Shown: positions 8,325-18,411, counted from the stretch's first letter. The stretch is DNA of 44,225 nucleotides from Acinetobacter rudis (GCF_031157835.1 NZ_JAVIDR010000024.1:1-44225); one strand, 5' to 3'. Translations and numbers: made by a program. Notes: generated by a model from the letters alone, not told the origin.

Positions 8325-9977
8325 TTAGTTTGCTTTTACTGTAGAAACCAATTCATCGTATTGATACGTTTTGCCATGTAATTGTTGAATAATCCATAGC
8401 TGATGCTCTGCTTCACTACGCTTACCATTGAATGCCAATAATTGAGCATATTTATGTAAGTCATAACTTGATGCAGTATTTGAAACCATACGACCAATAT
8501 AAGCCAGCTCAGCATCGGTCAATTGTGTTTGGGGGGATAATTCAATCCACCAAACACGTTCTTTAAATTGTGTTAGTACCCAGATATTTTTTTGCAGATC
8601 TTTTTCATCTTCAATACTTAAGTTCTTTTGAGTCACCAAATAAGACTGATTTTTATAAAGCTCAAAGTCACGAACCATCATGGTGCCAAGTACAACACCA
8701 GCCAGTATAATTAATTGAATAAAAATCACAGGTAATTTTACACTTGGTAAACGTGGATACTGTGATTGAACCAGACCAAGTAAAAATCCCATAGGCAATA
8801 AAAAATATGCATAATGAATTGGATATTCCAACATCGCATGAATCAAAATTGCAGCGACCATCAATCCAGCAATAATGGATACGTTTTCTTTTGCACCTTT
8901 ATTAAGCCAATAAAGCCAACAAAGCAAATATCCCACTATAAAAGTACCAATGACCAAACCATTCCAAAGTAACAGATCGAAGATCATGTTATGTGCACTT
9001 TTATACCATTCATGTGAAGGATACAAATCAAAAGCTGCTATTTGAGCCATACCTGTTTGGTTCCAACCATAACCAAACCAAGGATGTTGCCCTAACGCAA
9101 TTAATGCTTGTGCCCACATATCAAAACGTAGATAACCAGATGAAGCACGGTCAACTACATTAATTGTAGTAATGGGATCTTGAGTACTCCACGCTGCGAT
9201 CCAAATATTCAAGGAAGGCAACAGTATAACGGCCGCAACAAAGCTAACCACCCAGAATAACAACCAAGGAAAGCTAATGCGATGATTGTGTTGTTTGACT
9301 TTCCAATAATGCTTAATCAACCAATATACAGGCACAAATAAACACACAACCCAAGACGTACGTGATTGTGTTAATGCAACAGCAAAGATGAGTAGTAACG
9401 CAGTAGGAACTAAAATTCGTTTTGCCAATACTCGTTGTTCAAACAAATACAAACACGCAAATACCCCTAATGTTAGAAAGGTTGCAAGATTATTGGGCTG
9501 GGCGAAGTTTGCATAGGGACGATTGCCCTTAAGTACTGTAACAAGACCAGGTAAATAACCAGTAAGGTTCAACCACTGCAATACAGCAATAACTGCTGAT
9601 AGTGTTGAAATGACAAGAACTAATAGAGAAAAACAGGTAAATACTCGTTCTCGTGCCTGTTGATTTGGTGCTAAGTTATAGCCCACCACCACCATTAACC
9701 AAAACATCAACAAATAGGCACTAGCCAATAATGCTGTACTAAAATAAATAATGAGGCCTGCAGCCCATTGCAGTAGCGGAACAACAATAATACCTGCTGC
9801 AATCCATTGTGGTTTAGCAATTTTAGGGGCTTGTCGAATAAAGCACATACAAAGAGACAATGCCGCAGAAAACGTCAAAATCTCACTACTAAAAGTTGTC
9901 CATGGCATTCGATGGACAGGAGAAAGCCATGCTGCAGACATAAATAATGCAGCAAGGATAAAGAAAAAAACACGCAT
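8325..9977 (-). CDS. pglL: PglL-type O-oligosaccharyltransferase (Wzy_C family)
   Basis: A polytopic inner-membrane protein of about 550 residues with around a dozen hydrophobic segments and the Wzy_C/PglL periplasmic loop. The motifs GNRPYANFAQPNNLATFL and WYKSAHNMIFDLLLWNG carry the conserved His. The family moves lipid-linked glycan to Ser/Thr of proteins. The gene lies directly downstream of a comP-type pilin on the same strand, the known arrangement of the ComP-specific PglL in Acinetobacter, distinct from the general enzyme of the capsule locus. I chose the ATG at 9977; a TTG at 9989 is in frame and neither has a clear ribosome site. The C-terminal 120 residues are soluble and probably periplasmic. 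A WaaL ligase is less likely given the context. Confidence 0.87.
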   Translation of the reverse strand: MRVFFFILAALFMSAAWLSPVHRMPWTTFSSEILTFSAALSLCMCFIRQAPKIAKPQWIAAGIIVVPLLQWAAGLIIYFSTALLASAYLLMFWLMVVVGYNLAPNQQARERVFTCFSLLVLVISTLSAVIAVLQWLNLTGYLPGLVTVLKGNRPYANFAQPNNLATFLTLGVFACLYLFEQRVLAKRILVPTALLLIFAVALTQSRTSWVVCLFVPVYWLIKHYWKVKQHNHRISFPWLLFWVVSFVAAVILLPSLNIWIAAWSTQDPITTINVVDRASSGYLRFDMWAQALIALGQHPWFGYGWNQTGMAQIAAFDLYPSHEWYKSAHNMIFDLLLWNGLVIGTFIVGYLLCWLYWLNKGAKENVSIIAGLMVAAILIHAMLEYPIHYAYFLLPMGFLLGLVQSQYPRLPSVKLPVIFIQLIILAGVVLGTMMVRDFELYKNQSYLVTQKNLSIEDEKDLQKNIWVLTQFKERVWWIELSPQTQLTDAELAYIGRMVSNTASSYDLHKYAQLLAFNGKRSEAEHQLWIIQQLHGKTYQYDELVSTVKAN

Positions 9978-10058
9978 AAAAGCAAACAATGAAAATGATG
10001 TTCATTATACAGTCTTCACAGTTTTTCTAAATGGCTAATACGCATCCACGGTCAGTTA

Positions 10059-10526
10059 TCATGTTACAGTTTGAGTGGTTGTCTCTTTGCTTGTACAGCT
10101 TCGTGGTAAATATTTTGCATCAACATCTGAATGACAAGACCAAACTTGACTTACTTTATCCATGCTTAACGTAACGGTTTTATCTTTAATGGCATCAGCG
10201 ACTTGTTCTGTTTTAAAACGAGCAATAATATTGCATGCTTCACCTGAATCTTGAGTAGTCACAGAAACAACATATTGTCCTTTAATTTCAATAGGAGGCG
10301 GAACAGCAGTATTATTTTCACTGTTGTTATCTAAACATCCACCTTCTTCTGCAAAAGATTCAGACACAATGATTTTTAATCCACTAGTTAACGTAAATGC
10401 TTCGGTCATTTGTGCACGAGCAATATAATCGCGATAACTTGGAATTGCGATAATGGCTAGAATTCCAATAATCACAATAACGATCATAAGCTCTATAAGT
10501 GAAAAACCATGTTGTCTGATTTGCAT
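10059..10526 (-). CDS. comP: Type IV pilin-like protein ComP
   Basis: 155 residues from the ATG at 10526, which has AAGGGA upstream. An extension of 14 residues is open but lacks a ribosome site. The type III leader MQIRQHG is followed by FSLIELMIVIVIIGILAIIA, with Glu at mature position 5, so PilD should cut after Gly7. The C-terminal part has four Cys, which fit two disulfides, and an Asn/Pro/Ser/Thr-rich region. ComP is the pilin needed for natural transformation in Acinetobacter and is glycosylated by the adjacent PglL. Which Ser is modified cannot be read from this sequence. Related major pilins (PilA) are an alternative name, but the pglL neighbour favours ComP. Confidence 0.85.
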   Translation of the reverse strand: MQIRQHGFSLIELMIVIVIIGILAIIAIPSYRDYIARAQMTEAFTLTSGLKIIVSESFAEEGGCLDNNSENNTAVPPPIEIKGQYVVSVTTQDSGEACNIIARFKTEQVADAIKDKTVTLSMDKVSQVWSCHSDVDAKYLPRSCTSKETTTQTVT

Positions 10527-10669
10527 AACTGTCCCTTGAATATTTGATTGTAACCACACCTTCTGCATATTGGTTAATCAAAAACAAAGAGACAATCACT
10601 TCTCGATCACTAACACTTATGTAATAAATTACCTTAATAAAACTTATATTTTTCCTATAGTTACAACTG

Positions 10670-11221
10670 TTACTTTAAGATAATTGGTTGATTTGATAAT
10701 TCATCTTGGTCTTTATCACCCATTTCTTGCTGAAAATCTTCAAGGATGAGCCTAATATGCTCTATTGCAAATAAAACTGCTTCAAGATAATTTTTCGCTT
10801 TTAATGAAGGTAGCATTTGCTCACAAATTTGCTGCCATTTGCTTGCATCAGTAGCACGTTGTATGCCTCTATCGAGCACAATTTCTACTGTTCTGTCACA
10901 AAGATTTAGATACAACATTACACCGCTATTATGTTCAGTATCCCATACCCCAAGTTCAGCAAATAACTGGTATGCTCGCTGCCGAGAATCTGAAAAATAA
11001 GCCACACTCGCTGGAATATGACCTTCAATTACAACTTGAATTTCACCTGCATGGCCTTGTTCAGCTTGTTGGACTGCGTCAGCAATTGCATTTTGCGCGT
11101 GTTGATTAAAATAATGTTTTACTTGCAAAATACTACACGCATGTTTAAACCATCGCTTCAAACTGGGCTTTGTTTCTATCCGCTTAGCAACATAGACTGT
11201 ATTTGAATTTTGACTTACCAT
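10670..11221 (-). CDS. TPM domain protein (COG3762-like)
   Basis: A 183-residue protein with one TPM domain (about residues 35-165). Recognisable features are EIQVVIEGHIP, the NSGVMLYLNLCDRTVEIVLD strand pair and DRGIQ. It lacks the signal peptide and the Gly-rich tail of its upstream paralogue. Its ATG overlaps the end of the upstream TPM gene by 7 bases, which indicates translational coupling. It is the last of three genes, lemA-TPM-TPM, a common proteobacterial arrangement whose biochemical role is unsettled; TPM domains have been linked to membrane protein quality control. It is probably cytosolic or membrane-associated. Confidence 0.85.
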   Translation of the reverse strand: MVSQNSNTVYVAKRIETKPSLKRWFKHACSILQVKHYFNQHAQNAIADAVQQAEQGHAGEIQVVIEGHIPASVAYFSDSRQRAYQLFAELGVWDTEHNSGVMLYLNLCDRTVEIVLDRGIQRATDASKWQQICEQMLPSLKAKNYLEAVLFAIEHIRLILEDFQQEMGDKDQDELSNQPIILK

Positions 11222-12228
11222 GATCCCGATGCTCCTCCACCACCAAAACCACCTCCACCACCACGATATGAGCCTCCACCACCGCCCTTACCACCACCTC
11301 TCCCTCCACCAGAAGCCAAGACTTGTAATATCAACTGAGCCAAGGGAGTAACCAAAAGCAAAAACAGTACACCAGCCATTAATAAACTTGTAAGCAAACC
11401 AGCACCATAAAATAATCCAGCAGCAAAACCAGTAACCCCAGCTGTTGCCGCACTAACACCTCTCCCGACAAACATAGAAGCAAAAGCAGCAACAATAAAA
11501 ATAATGATTGCCGCATTGAAACTATGCTCTCGACTTGCCTGAGCTTTTAAAGCATCTTGTTGACGTTGCTTTAATTCTTCCGCTGCCTTCTGAACAATTT
11601 CAGGGTCTTGATTTAAGCGAAATTCAATCTGATTTAATGCAGCCATCAAGCCTTGAGCATAAGCTTGTTGCTGAAATGCTGGTGTAATCTGCTCACGAAT
11701 AATTTGATTCGCCAAGATATCTGGAAGTACACCCTCTAAACCATAACCTGTTGAAATATTTACACGATGATCATTTACCGCCACCGTAATCAATAAGCCA
11801 TTGTCTTGTTTAGCCGAACCCCATTGCCCCTTTTCTGCAACACGCATAGCAAAGTCAAAAATGCTCTCTTGCCCTGTTGTAGGTACAATAACGATTGCTA
11901 TTTGTGCTTTAGCTTGACCATAGATTGATCTGATTTTTTGTTCAAGTGCTTGTTTTTCTTCTGGTTTCAATACTTGCGCTAGATCAATAACCGGAGCATT
12001 TAATTCTGGAATACTGATTATTGTTTCAGAAGCAGGTAATGCACTTTTTGTTGCAGCCATTCTTTTTTCTTCATCTTGCACCTGTGTCGGTACAAAACTG
12101 GACTCCGCACCTACTGGTGGAGATTCAGCAAATGCATTAATAGAACCCAATACCAAGCTCAAGCAAACAACACAACTGTATAACCAAAAAATGCAAGGCA
12201 ATATAACCTGTTGCTTGATAGTTCGCAT
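11215..12228 (-). CDS. TPM domain membrane protein with Gly-rich tail (YgcG-like)
   Basis: 337 residues from the ATG at 12228, placed by GAGGAGG eight bases upstream; a GTG three codons earlier lies within that ribosome site. Order of parts: signal peptide ending NAFA (about residue 35), TPM domain (about 70-200, with QIAIVIVPTTGQ and NDNGLLITVA-like strands), two or three membrane segments (about 235-305), and a C-terminal GGRGGGKGGGGG run. Such tails are typical of the YgcG/COG1512 group. The TPM domain should face the periplasm. It is the second gene after lemA and overlaps the next TPM gene. Confidence 0.9.
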   Translation of the reverse strand: MRTIKQQVILPCIFWLYSCVVCLSLVLGSINAFAESPPVGAESSFVPTQVQDEEKRMAATKSALPASETIISIPELNAPVIDLAQVLKPEEKQALEQKIRSIYGQAKAQIAIVIVPTTGQESIFDFAMRVAEKGQWGSAKQDNGLLITVAVNDHRVNISTGYGLEGVLPDILANQIIREQITPAFQQQAYAQGLMAALNQIEFRLNQDPEIVQKAAEELKQRQQDALKAQASREHSFNAAIIIFIVAAFASMFVGRGVSAATAGVTGFAAGLFYGAGLLTSLLMAGVLFLLLVTPLAQLILQVLASGGGRGGGKGGGGGSYRGGGGGFGGGGASGSW

Positions 12229-12266
12229 TCGCAGCACCTCCTCAGTTTGACTGAATCATTCAGGAC

Positions 12267-12854
12267 TTAGAAATTGACTGTAGGTGCCTTATCTGCACCA
12301 GCCTCTGCTGAAAAGTTAGGCTTAGGCTTCATGCCAATCACTTTAGCTGTCATTGCCTGTGGGAATTGGCGTACATAGGTATTGTAGTCCTGTACGGTAG
12401 TAATATAGCGATTACGTGCTACACCAATACGATTTTCAGTACCTTCAAGTTGTACCTGTAGATCACGGAATTGTTCATTAGCCTTTAGATCTGGATAGTT
12501 TTCGCTTACTGCCAAAAGACGTGATAGCGCACCTGTCATTTGAGACTGTGCCTGCTGATATTTTTCAAATAACTCAGGGTTTTCCAGTACTTCTTTATCA
12601 ACCTTAAGTCCTGCAACATTAGCACGTGCCTGAGTGACTTCAGTTAAAACACTTTGTTCATGTTTTGCATAGCCTTTCACCACATTAACTAGGTTCGGTA
12701 CCAAATCAGCACGACGTTGATATTGGTTCTGCACCTCAGACCAAGAGGCACTCACAGCCTCATCTTTAGCTTGCAATGTGTTATAACCACAGCCTGTTAA
12801 ACTCATACTTCCTACAAGTGTTGTCACTAAAAACATTTTCTTCAGTAGGTTCAT
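12267..12854 (-). CDS. lemA: LemA family protein, probable lipoprotein
   Basis: A 195-residue protein with the LemA signature. The N-terminus ends in the lipobox SLTGC (Cys22), so it is probably a lipoprotein. The body is long and helical, with the family hallmark QRRADLVPNLVNVVKGYAKH (about residues 46-65), and SRLLAVSENYPDLKAN later. GGGGAAACGAG precedes the ATG. It begins an operon with two TPM-domain genes. The function of LemA proteins is unclear. A promoter-like TTGAAA/TTTAAT pair lies upstream. Confidence 0.93.
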   Translation of the reverse strand: MNLLKKMFLVTTLVGSMSLTGCGYNTLQAKDEAVSASWSEVQNQYQRRADLVPNLVNVVKGYAKHEQSVLTEVTQARANVAGLKVDKEVLENPELFEKYQQAQSQMTGALSRLLAVSENYPDLKANEQFRDLQVQLEGTENRIGVARNRYITTVQDYNTYVRQFPQAMTAKVIGMKPKPNFSAEAGADKAPTVNF

Positions 12855-12888
12855 CTCGTTTCCCCAAGTATTTATTGGTATTTTTCAA

Positions 12889-12917
12889 ATTAAAATGATT
12901 TTAAACACTATTTTCAA
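12889..12917 (-). promoter_or_regulatory. Candidate lemA promoter
   Basis: On the minus strand, TTGAAA (12917-12912) and TTTAAT (12894-12889) are separated by 17 bases, about 35 bases upstream of the lemA ATG. Confidence 0.5.
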
Positions 12918-13070
12918 GGCCTGTGTAGAATTTATGCTATTAAGCCCTTGATGACATCTTTCAAATGCCCTGTAAGCCTCACAATCACGAGTTTAGAATA
13001 AAATTCGAATACAACTGTTTCTCTATAACTTTAAAATATTCATAGCTTATTTATATTTAAAATCAACCTA

Positions 13071-13098
13071 AAAAAACAGCCACCCGAAGGTGGCTGTT
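13071..13098 (-). terminator. Rho-independent terminator after rbfA
   Basis: On the minus strand, AACAGCCACC and GGTGGCTGTT form a 10-bp stem around TTCG, followed by TTTTTT. It ends the rimP-nusA-infB-rbfA transcript. Confidence 0.93.
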
Positions 13099-13114
13099 CA
13101 TAAAATTTCTATAT

Positions 13115-13513
13115 CTATTTCTCTTCATCCTGCTCAGCAGGTAAATCTTTCACTGCTTCAGCAATCAGACCGAACATATAGTTACCATAAGCATTGGTTT
13201 TGTCGTAGTGAAAACGCAAACGTGGTGTCACACGTGTTTTAATGCGACGACTTAACTCTTGACGTAAAAAGCCAGATGCTTTGTTCAAGATATCAAGCGT
13301 ATCTTTATGAGCATCTTCATTTTGGTCATTTTCGAGTTCACGCCCCATTACTGTCACATAGACATCAGCGTAACCAAGATCAGGACTAACTTTGACCGCA
13401 GAGATGGTCACTAGACCACCTAAGCGAGGATCTTTGAGCTCTTGGCGAATAAGCTCAGACAACTCACGTTGTACTGTATCACCCATTCGCTTCAAACGCT
13501 GACTTCCAGCCAT
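13115..13513 (-). CDS. rbfA: Ribosome-binding factor A
   Basis: A 132-residue KH-fold protein of normal length. It opens with QRLKRMGDTVQRELSELIRQ and carries DPRLGGLVTISAVKVSPDL and the late motif RLRFHYDKT. It binds the 30S subunit in late 16S rRNA maturation. Its ATG overlaps the infB stop by one base (TAATG), so translation is coupled. It is last in the operon and a strong terminator follows. Confidence 0.97.
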   Translation of the reverse strand: MAGSQRLKRMGDTVQRELSELIRQELKDPRLGGLVTISAVKVSPDLGYADVYVTVMGRELENDQNEDAHKDTLDILNKASGFLRQELSRRIKTRVTPRLRFHYDKTNAYGNYMFGLIAEAVKDLPAEQDEEK

Positions 13514-16218
13514 TAAAGACTCCGTTTCACCAATTGGACACTATAAACTTCGATCTTATCGAGTTCTTTAATGTCGTTATAACCTTTTACTGCAAGGCCA
13601 CATTCGATACCAGCACGAACTTCATCAACTACATCTTTATAACGACGGAGAGATTCGAGTTCACCTTGGAATACTACAACATCATCACGTAGTACACGAA
13701 TTGGTTTGTTACGGTAGATTGTACCTTCCATCACCATACAGCCAGCAGCAGCACCAAACTTACTTGAACGGAACACTTCACGTACTTGAGCAACACCCAA
13801 GATTGTTTCACGATGTTCAGGAGCAAGCTTACCACTCATCGCATCTTTAACGTCATCAATCAATTCATAAATGATGCTGTAATAACGAATATCGATACCA
13901 TCTGCATCTGATTTTTGACGTGCAGTAGCATCAGCACGAACGTTAAAGCCGAGCAATACGCCATCAGAAGATTCCGCTAAAGTTACGTCAGATTCAGTAA
14001 TCGCACCGACACCAGAACCAATAATACGTACTTTAACTTCATCAGTAGAAAGTTCGTTTAATGCAACGTTAAGCGCTTCAAGCGTACCACGGACGTCTGT
14101 TTTCAAGACGATATTGACGGTTGGTACATCTTTTTTGCCCATAGAGGCCATGATGTTTTCAAGACGCATTGAACTTTGACGTTCAAGACGTTTTTGACGT
14201 TCACGATCAGAACGTGCATCAGCAACTTCACGCGCTTTCTTCTCATCATTTACAACAAGAACTTCATCGCCTGCCATTGGTGCTTCTGGTAGACCCAAAA
14301 TCTCAACAGGAATTGATGGGCCTGCAGATTGAATACGGTTACCGTTTTCATCAGACATCGCACGGACGCGACCATGTGCAGAACCAGCAAGTACAAGATC
14401 ACCAACGTGTAGTGTTCCGTTTTGAACCAAAATAGAAGTTACAGGACCACGACCTTTATCTACGCGAGACTCGATCACTACACCCTGTGCAGCACCTTCA
14501 GCAGATGCTTTAAGTTCCATTAATTCAGCTTGAATTGAAATCAAATCAAGTAATTCATCAATACCTTGACCACTATGCGCTGAAACCATTGCTACAGGTA
14601 CATCACCGCCCCATTGCTCAGGTACGATCTCTTTAGCAGTCAATTCGTTCAGAACGCGATCTGGATCAGCAGATTCTTTATCCATCTTATTGATTGCAAC
14701 AATAATTGGTGTACCTGCTGCACGTGCATGATCAATTGCTTCAGCAGTTTGCGGCATTACACCATCATCAGCTGCAACAACTAGCACGACAATATCAGTT
14801 GCCTTCGCACCACGTGAACGCATTGCAGTAAATGCTGCGTGTCCCGGAGTATCAAGGAAAGTAATAATGCCTTTCTCAGTTTGTACATGGTATGCACCAA
14901 TGTGCTGTGTAATACCACCAGCTTCACCGGCAGCTACTTTCGCACGACGGATGCGGTCAAGTAGAGATGTTTTACCATGGTCAACGTGACCCATAATTGT
15001 CACTACTGGTGGACGAGTTGTTTGTTCACCACGCGCTTCTTCAGCAGCAACAAGTAAGTTATCTTCCGCTTGAGTATCAGAAACTAAGATCGGATTATGA
15101 CCCATTTCTTCTACTACCAATGCAGCGATCTCTTGATCAATGCTTTGGTTTTGCGTTACTAACTCACCCATTTTCATGAGTGACTTAATAACTTCACGGA
15201 CTTTAACCGCCATTTTTTGTGCTAAATCACCTACAACAATCGTTGCACCGATTTCAACATCATAAACTTGTTTCTTAACAGGTTTTTCAAAACCATGTTT
15301 GTTAGACTGGCTCGTTTTTAGACCACGTTTATGTTGGTTGTGGCTGAAGTTTTGCTCTTCTTGACCACGACGACCACCTTTCTTCTGACCACGTGTATCT
15401 TTGGTATTACCACCACGTTTGATTTCACGGTCTTCTTGATTAAATGAGTCTTCATAAGCCTGACCCACCAAACCAGCAGCAAGTGGAGAGTCATCAACAA
15501 CACGAATCGTCGTTGTATTATCTTCACTTGAATATTTCGATGCCATACGACGCATTTGCTCTAAAGTACGTTGTTGCGCATCTTCAGCAGCTTGACGACG
15601 TGCTGCTTCTTCAGTTGCTTTTAACTGTGCAGCTTGAGCTTCACGTAAACGTTTTTGCTCTGGTGTCTCGATTGTTTTTACATTTGCTTTAGTAATTGGC
15701 TTATTGGTAGAGCGACGTTTTACCACGACCTCAGCTTTTTGCGTTACTTTAGCAGTTTCTTTCTTTTGTGCTGCACGCATCGCATCAAGCGTTGCACGTG
15801 CCTTATTTTCAGCCTGAGCACGTTCTTGTTGCTCTGCTGCAAGTTGCTCTTTTTGTGCCGTAGCCACTTTAGCTTCTGCATCAGCTTTCGCTAACGCTTC
15901 TGCTTTAATCTGTTCAGGATCTGGCTTAGTAAAAGTATGTTTTTTACGTACTTCTACGTTAATAGTCTTTGCTTTTCCTGAGGTACTCGCGACTTTTGCT
16001 GTACTGGTGGTTTTGCGTTTCAACGTGATTTTTCCTGCATTGCCGCTGGCTTGGCTCTGACTGCGAGTCAAATGCGCCATCAAACGATCTTGCTGTTCAG
16101 TGCTAATTTGATCATTAGCATTTAGTTGGGGTAGCCCTGCTTCACGCACTTGATCTAGAAGCTTTTCAACTGGGAGTCCTACCTTGACCGCTAACTCTTG
16201 AATTGACTTATCCGTCAT
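13513..16218 (-). CDS. infB: Translation initiation factor IF-2
   Basis: 901 residues. The N-terminal IF2N domain (about 1-50) is followed by a long charged Lys/Ala/Glu-rich linker (to about 320) and a second IF2N region. The GTPase follows with G1 GHVDHGKTS near residue 410, [19 protein letters not shown] and NKMD. C-terminal beta-barrel domains and the C2 domain that binds fMet-tRNA come last. AGGAGG lies upstream of the ATG. It sits 14 bases after nusA in the conserved rimP-nusA-infB-rbfA order. Two initiator tRNA genes lie just upstream of this operon, so IF-2 and its tRNA ligand are neighbours. Confidence 0.98.
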   Translation of the reverse strand: MTDKSIQELAVKVGLPVEKLLDQVREAGLPQLNANDQISTEQQDRLMAHLTRSQSQASGNAGKITLKRKTTSTAKVASTSGKAKTINVEVRKKHTFTKPDPEQIKAEALAKADAEAKVATAQKEQLAAEQQERAQAENKARATLDAMRAAQKKETAKVTQKAEVVVKRRSTNKPITKANVKTIETPEQKRLREAQAAQLKATEEAARRQAAEDAQQRTLEQMRRMASKYSSEDNTTTIRVVDDSPLAAGLVGQAYEDSFNQEDREIKRGGNTKDTRGQKKGGRRGQEEQNFSHNQHKRGLKTSQSNKHGFEKPVKKQVYDVEIGATIVVGDLAQKMAVKVREVIKSLMKMGELVTQNQSIDQEIAALVVEEMGHNPILVSDTQAEDNLLVAAEEARGEQTTRPPVVTIMGHVDHGKTSLLDRIRRAKVAAGEAGGITQHIGAYHVQTEKGIITFLDTPGHAAFTAMRSRGAKATDIVVLVVAADDGVMPQTAEAIDHARAAGTPIIVAINKMDKESADPDRVLNELTAKEIVPEQWGGDVPVAMVSAHSGQGIDELLDLISIQAELMELKASAEGAAQGVVIESRVDKGRGPVTSILVQNGTLHVGDLVLAGSAHGRVRAMSDENGNRIQSAGPSIPVEILGLPEAPMAGDEVLVVNDEKKAREVADARSDRERQKRLERQSSMRLENIMASMGKKDVPTVNIVLKTDVRGTLEALNVALNELSTDEVKVRIIGSGVGAITESDVTLAESSDGVLLGFNVRADATARQKSDADGIDIRYYSIIYELIDDVKDAMSGKLAPEHRETILGVAQVREVFRSSKFGAAAGCMVMEGTIYRNKPIRVLRDDVVVFQGELESLRRYKDVVDEVRAGIECGLAVKGYNDIKELDKIEVYSVQLVKRSL

Positions 16219-16232
16219 GTATTACCTCCTAG

Positions 16233-17717
16233 TTAGTTAAACCATGATTCGCGTGCCTTCATGATGAGCTGTCCTGCTTTCTCAGCATCTAAACCTTCGA
16301 TATCTGAGATATCATCAGTGGCTTGATCAGCTAAGTCGTCTACAGTAACCACACCACGCTGGGCGAGTGCATTCGCAACCTCTGAGCTCATTCCTGGCAT
16401 AGCAAGGAGTTCTTCACTCGGAGCTTGTGTATTTTCTTGCTGTTGTAACGCATCAGCTAGCGCAGCTTCTTTCGCACGGCTTTGCAACATTTCAACTAAG
16501 TCAGCATCAAGCTCAATTTCATCGAATGTTTCTGCAGGTACATAAGCAATTTCTTCAAGAGAAGTAAAGCCCATTTCAACCAATGCGATCGCTAAGTCCT
16601 CTTCAATATCTAAACGTGTAACAAACATATCTAGATATTGTTGTGCTTCGTTTTGTTGACGTGCACGATATTCTTCTTCCAGCATCATATCGAGTTTATA
16701 ACCCGTAAGCTCTGATGCAAGGCGAACATTTTGCCCTTGTGAACCAATCGCACGAGCCAACTGATCACTTGTAGCAAAAATAATATCTGCTGTTTTCATA
16801 TCTTCGTCAATCACAATACCCGATACATCAGCAGGCTCTAAAGCACTTGCAATGTACTGAGCTGGATCGTCAGACCAAACAACGACATCAATACGCTCGC
16901 CATTTAGCTCTTGCTGTACAGCCTGAATACGTGTACCACGCATACCAATACATGCACCCACTGGGTCAATACGGTGATCATTGGTTTTAACAGCGATTTT
17001 CGCACGTACCCCTGCTTGACGAGCAGCAGCTTTAATTTCAATAATTTCTTCAGAGATTTCTGGAATCTCTTTTTTCATTAGTGCAATGAGCATTTCCGGC
17101 TTAGCACGTGATAGCAACAATTGTGCTCCACGACCTTCACGGTTAACACTATACAAAATTGCATTAATACGCTGTTTTGGACGCAAAATTTCTTTTGCAA
17201 TCATTTCTTCACGTGCTAAATATGCTTCAGCATTATCACCTAAATCAATGATAAAGCCATCTTTAGTTTGTTTTTTAACTTCACCGTAGATGAGCTCGCC
17301 CACTTTAGCTTCATAAGCATCAGCAATCAATGCACGTTCAGCTTCACGAATTTTTTGCACAATTACTTGTTTTGCAATCTGCGCAGCAATACGACCAAAC
17401 TCAATTGATTCAACTTCAAGCTCACGTACATCACCGATTGACCACTTCGCTGGGTCAAGGTCGGAAATGGCATCTTGGCAAGCTGGCATTTCATGATCTT
17501 CATCAGCAACAACTGTCCATTGACGGAAAGTTCGATATTCACCAGTTTTACGATCAATTTCCACGCGAAGCTGTGCTTCTTCAGAATTTGTGCCTTCGTA
17601 GAATTTTTTCTTCGTCGCTGCAACTAACGCTTGTTCAAGCGCTTCGAAGATTGCCTCTCGACTAACACCTTTCTCATTACTAACCGTTTCAGCGACGGTA
17701 AGAATTTCACGGCCCAT
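16233..17717 (-). CDS. nusA: Transcription termination/antitermination factor NusA
   Basis: 494 residues, the usual proteobacterial length. Parts in order: an N-terminal RNA-polymerase-binding domain (to about 125), an S1 domain (about 135-200, with GEVKKQTKDGFIIDLGDNAE), KH1 (with ACIGMRGTRIQAVQQ), KH2 (with AIGSQGQNVRLASELTG) and two C-terminal acidic repeat domains (about 365-494). It controls pausing, termination and antitermination. AGGTGA precedes the ATG. It is the second gene of the operon, 29 bases after rimP. In E. coli NusA also regulates its own operon; whether that holds here is open. Confidence 0.98.
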   Translation of the reverse strand: MGREILTVAETVSNEKGVSREAIFEALEQALVAATKKKFYEGTNSEEAQLRVEIDRKTGEYRTFRQWTVVADEDHEMPACQDAISDLDPAKWSIGDVRELEVESIEFGRIAAQIAKQVIVQKIREAERALIADAYEAKVGELIYGEVKKQTKDGFIIDLGDNAEAYLAREEMIAKEILRPKQRINAILYSVNREGRGAQLLLSRAKPEMLIALMKKEIPEISEEIIEIKAAARQAGVRAKIAVKTNDHRIDPVGACIGMRGTRIQAVQQELNGERIDVVVWSDDPAQYIASALEPADVSGIVIDEDMKTADIIFATSDQLARAIGSQGQNVRLASELTGYKLDMMLEEEYRARQQNEAQQYLDMFVTRLDIEEDLAIALVEMGFTSLEEIAYVPAETFDEIELDADLVEMLQSRAKEAALADALQQQENTQAPSEELLAMPGMSSEVANALAQRGVVTVDDLADQATDDISDIEGLDAEKAGQLIMKARESWFN

Positions 17718-17746
17718 AAGTCACCTGCTATTCAAATTCTTTTAAA

Positions 17747-18277
17747 TTAAACGTTATCTTGGAAAATCAAATTTGCTTTATCGATGTTGTTACTATCAAT
17801 TTCCAACACCTGTTGCTTTTCGACTTCAACCTGAATTAACTCTTTCTCTACATCCACGGCAACAAGTTTAGCTTGGAACTTACGGCGATTTTCTACCGCA
17901 GCAATCAAACGTAATGCTACTGTTTGGCCAACATAGTTTTGCATTTGTGCAAGTTGGAAAAATGGGCGATCCCATCCTGGTGAAGAAACTTCTAGCGCGT
18001 ACTCACCTGAGATTGGGTCATGAACGTCGAGTATCGCACCGACTTGTTGAGTAACACGTACGCAGTCTTGTACACCAATGCCACGACCAAGCTCAACTTC
18101 GCCATCTTCATTTATTACTGGCTCAGCCGCTTCATCAACGTCACGGTCAATATAGATACGTAGTAAAGAACGTTTGCCTTGAGGAATAAATTCAATACCC
18201 CAAAGGTCGACATCACAAGCATTTACTGCAGGTGCAATCAAATCTTGTAATACTTGAGTTTTATTTGATAACTTCAT
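17747..18277 (-). CDS. rimP: Ribosome maturation factor RimP
   Basis: 176 residues with the family signature [14 protein letters not shown] (about residues 92-105) and an N-terminal domain with IDRD. It is needed for 30S assembly. It is longer than many RimP proteins because of an acidic insert, [19 protein letters not shown] (about 46-64). GAGAG precedes the ATG. It is first in the rimP-nusA-infB-rbfA operon and has a strong promoter upstream. Confidence 0.97.
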   Translation of the reverse strand: MKLSNKTQVLQDLIAPAVNACDVDLWGIEFIPQGKRSLLRIYIDRDVDEAAEPVINEDGEVELGRGIGVQDCVRVTQQVGAILDVHDPISGEYALEVSSPGWDRPFFQLAQMQNYVGQTVALRLIAAVENRRKFQAKLVAVDVEKELIQVEVEKQQVLEIDSNNIDKANLIFQDNV

Positions 18278-18304
18278 TTGCTCTCGTCATTTTCCCACAA
18301 TGCA

Positions 18305-18323
18305 ATTGGTCATGTAGACCAAT
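18305..18323 (-). promoter_or_regulatory. Inverted repeat in the rimP leader
   Basis: ATTGGTC (18305-18311) and GACCAAT (18317-18323) form a perfect 7-bp inverted repeat with a 5-base loop, immediately after the -10 of the rimP promoter. It could be an operator at the transcript start or a 5' hairpin of the mRNA. The same TTGGTC word is the -35 box. Confidence 0.5.
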
Positions 18324-18331
18324 ACCGATTT

Positions 18332-18360
18332 ACTATAGTGAAGCATGACTTTTTGACCAA
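18332..18360 (-). promoter_or_regulatory. rimP-nusA-infB operon promoter
   Basis: On the minus strand, TTGGTC (18360-18355) and TATAGT (18337-18332) are separated by exactly 17 bases, a good sigma-70 match, placed between the tRNA terminators and rimP. Confidence 0.7.
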
Positions 18361-18390
18361 CTGATGTCTACACTACACGATAGCCAATAA

Positions 18391-18411
18391 AAAAAGGGCG
18401 CCAATCGCCCC
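18391..18411 (-). terminator. Terminator 2 downstream of the tRNA genes
   Basis: On the minus strand, GGGCG-ATTGG-CGCCC is followed by TTTTTT. It is the second of two tandem terminators after the last tRNA-fMet. Confidence 0.85.

Noticed and set aside
17330..17665. A 111-codon plus-strand ORF opposite nusA
   Set aside because: Antisense to a certain gene; its composition mirrors NusA codons. The same holds for several frames opposite infB and rimP.
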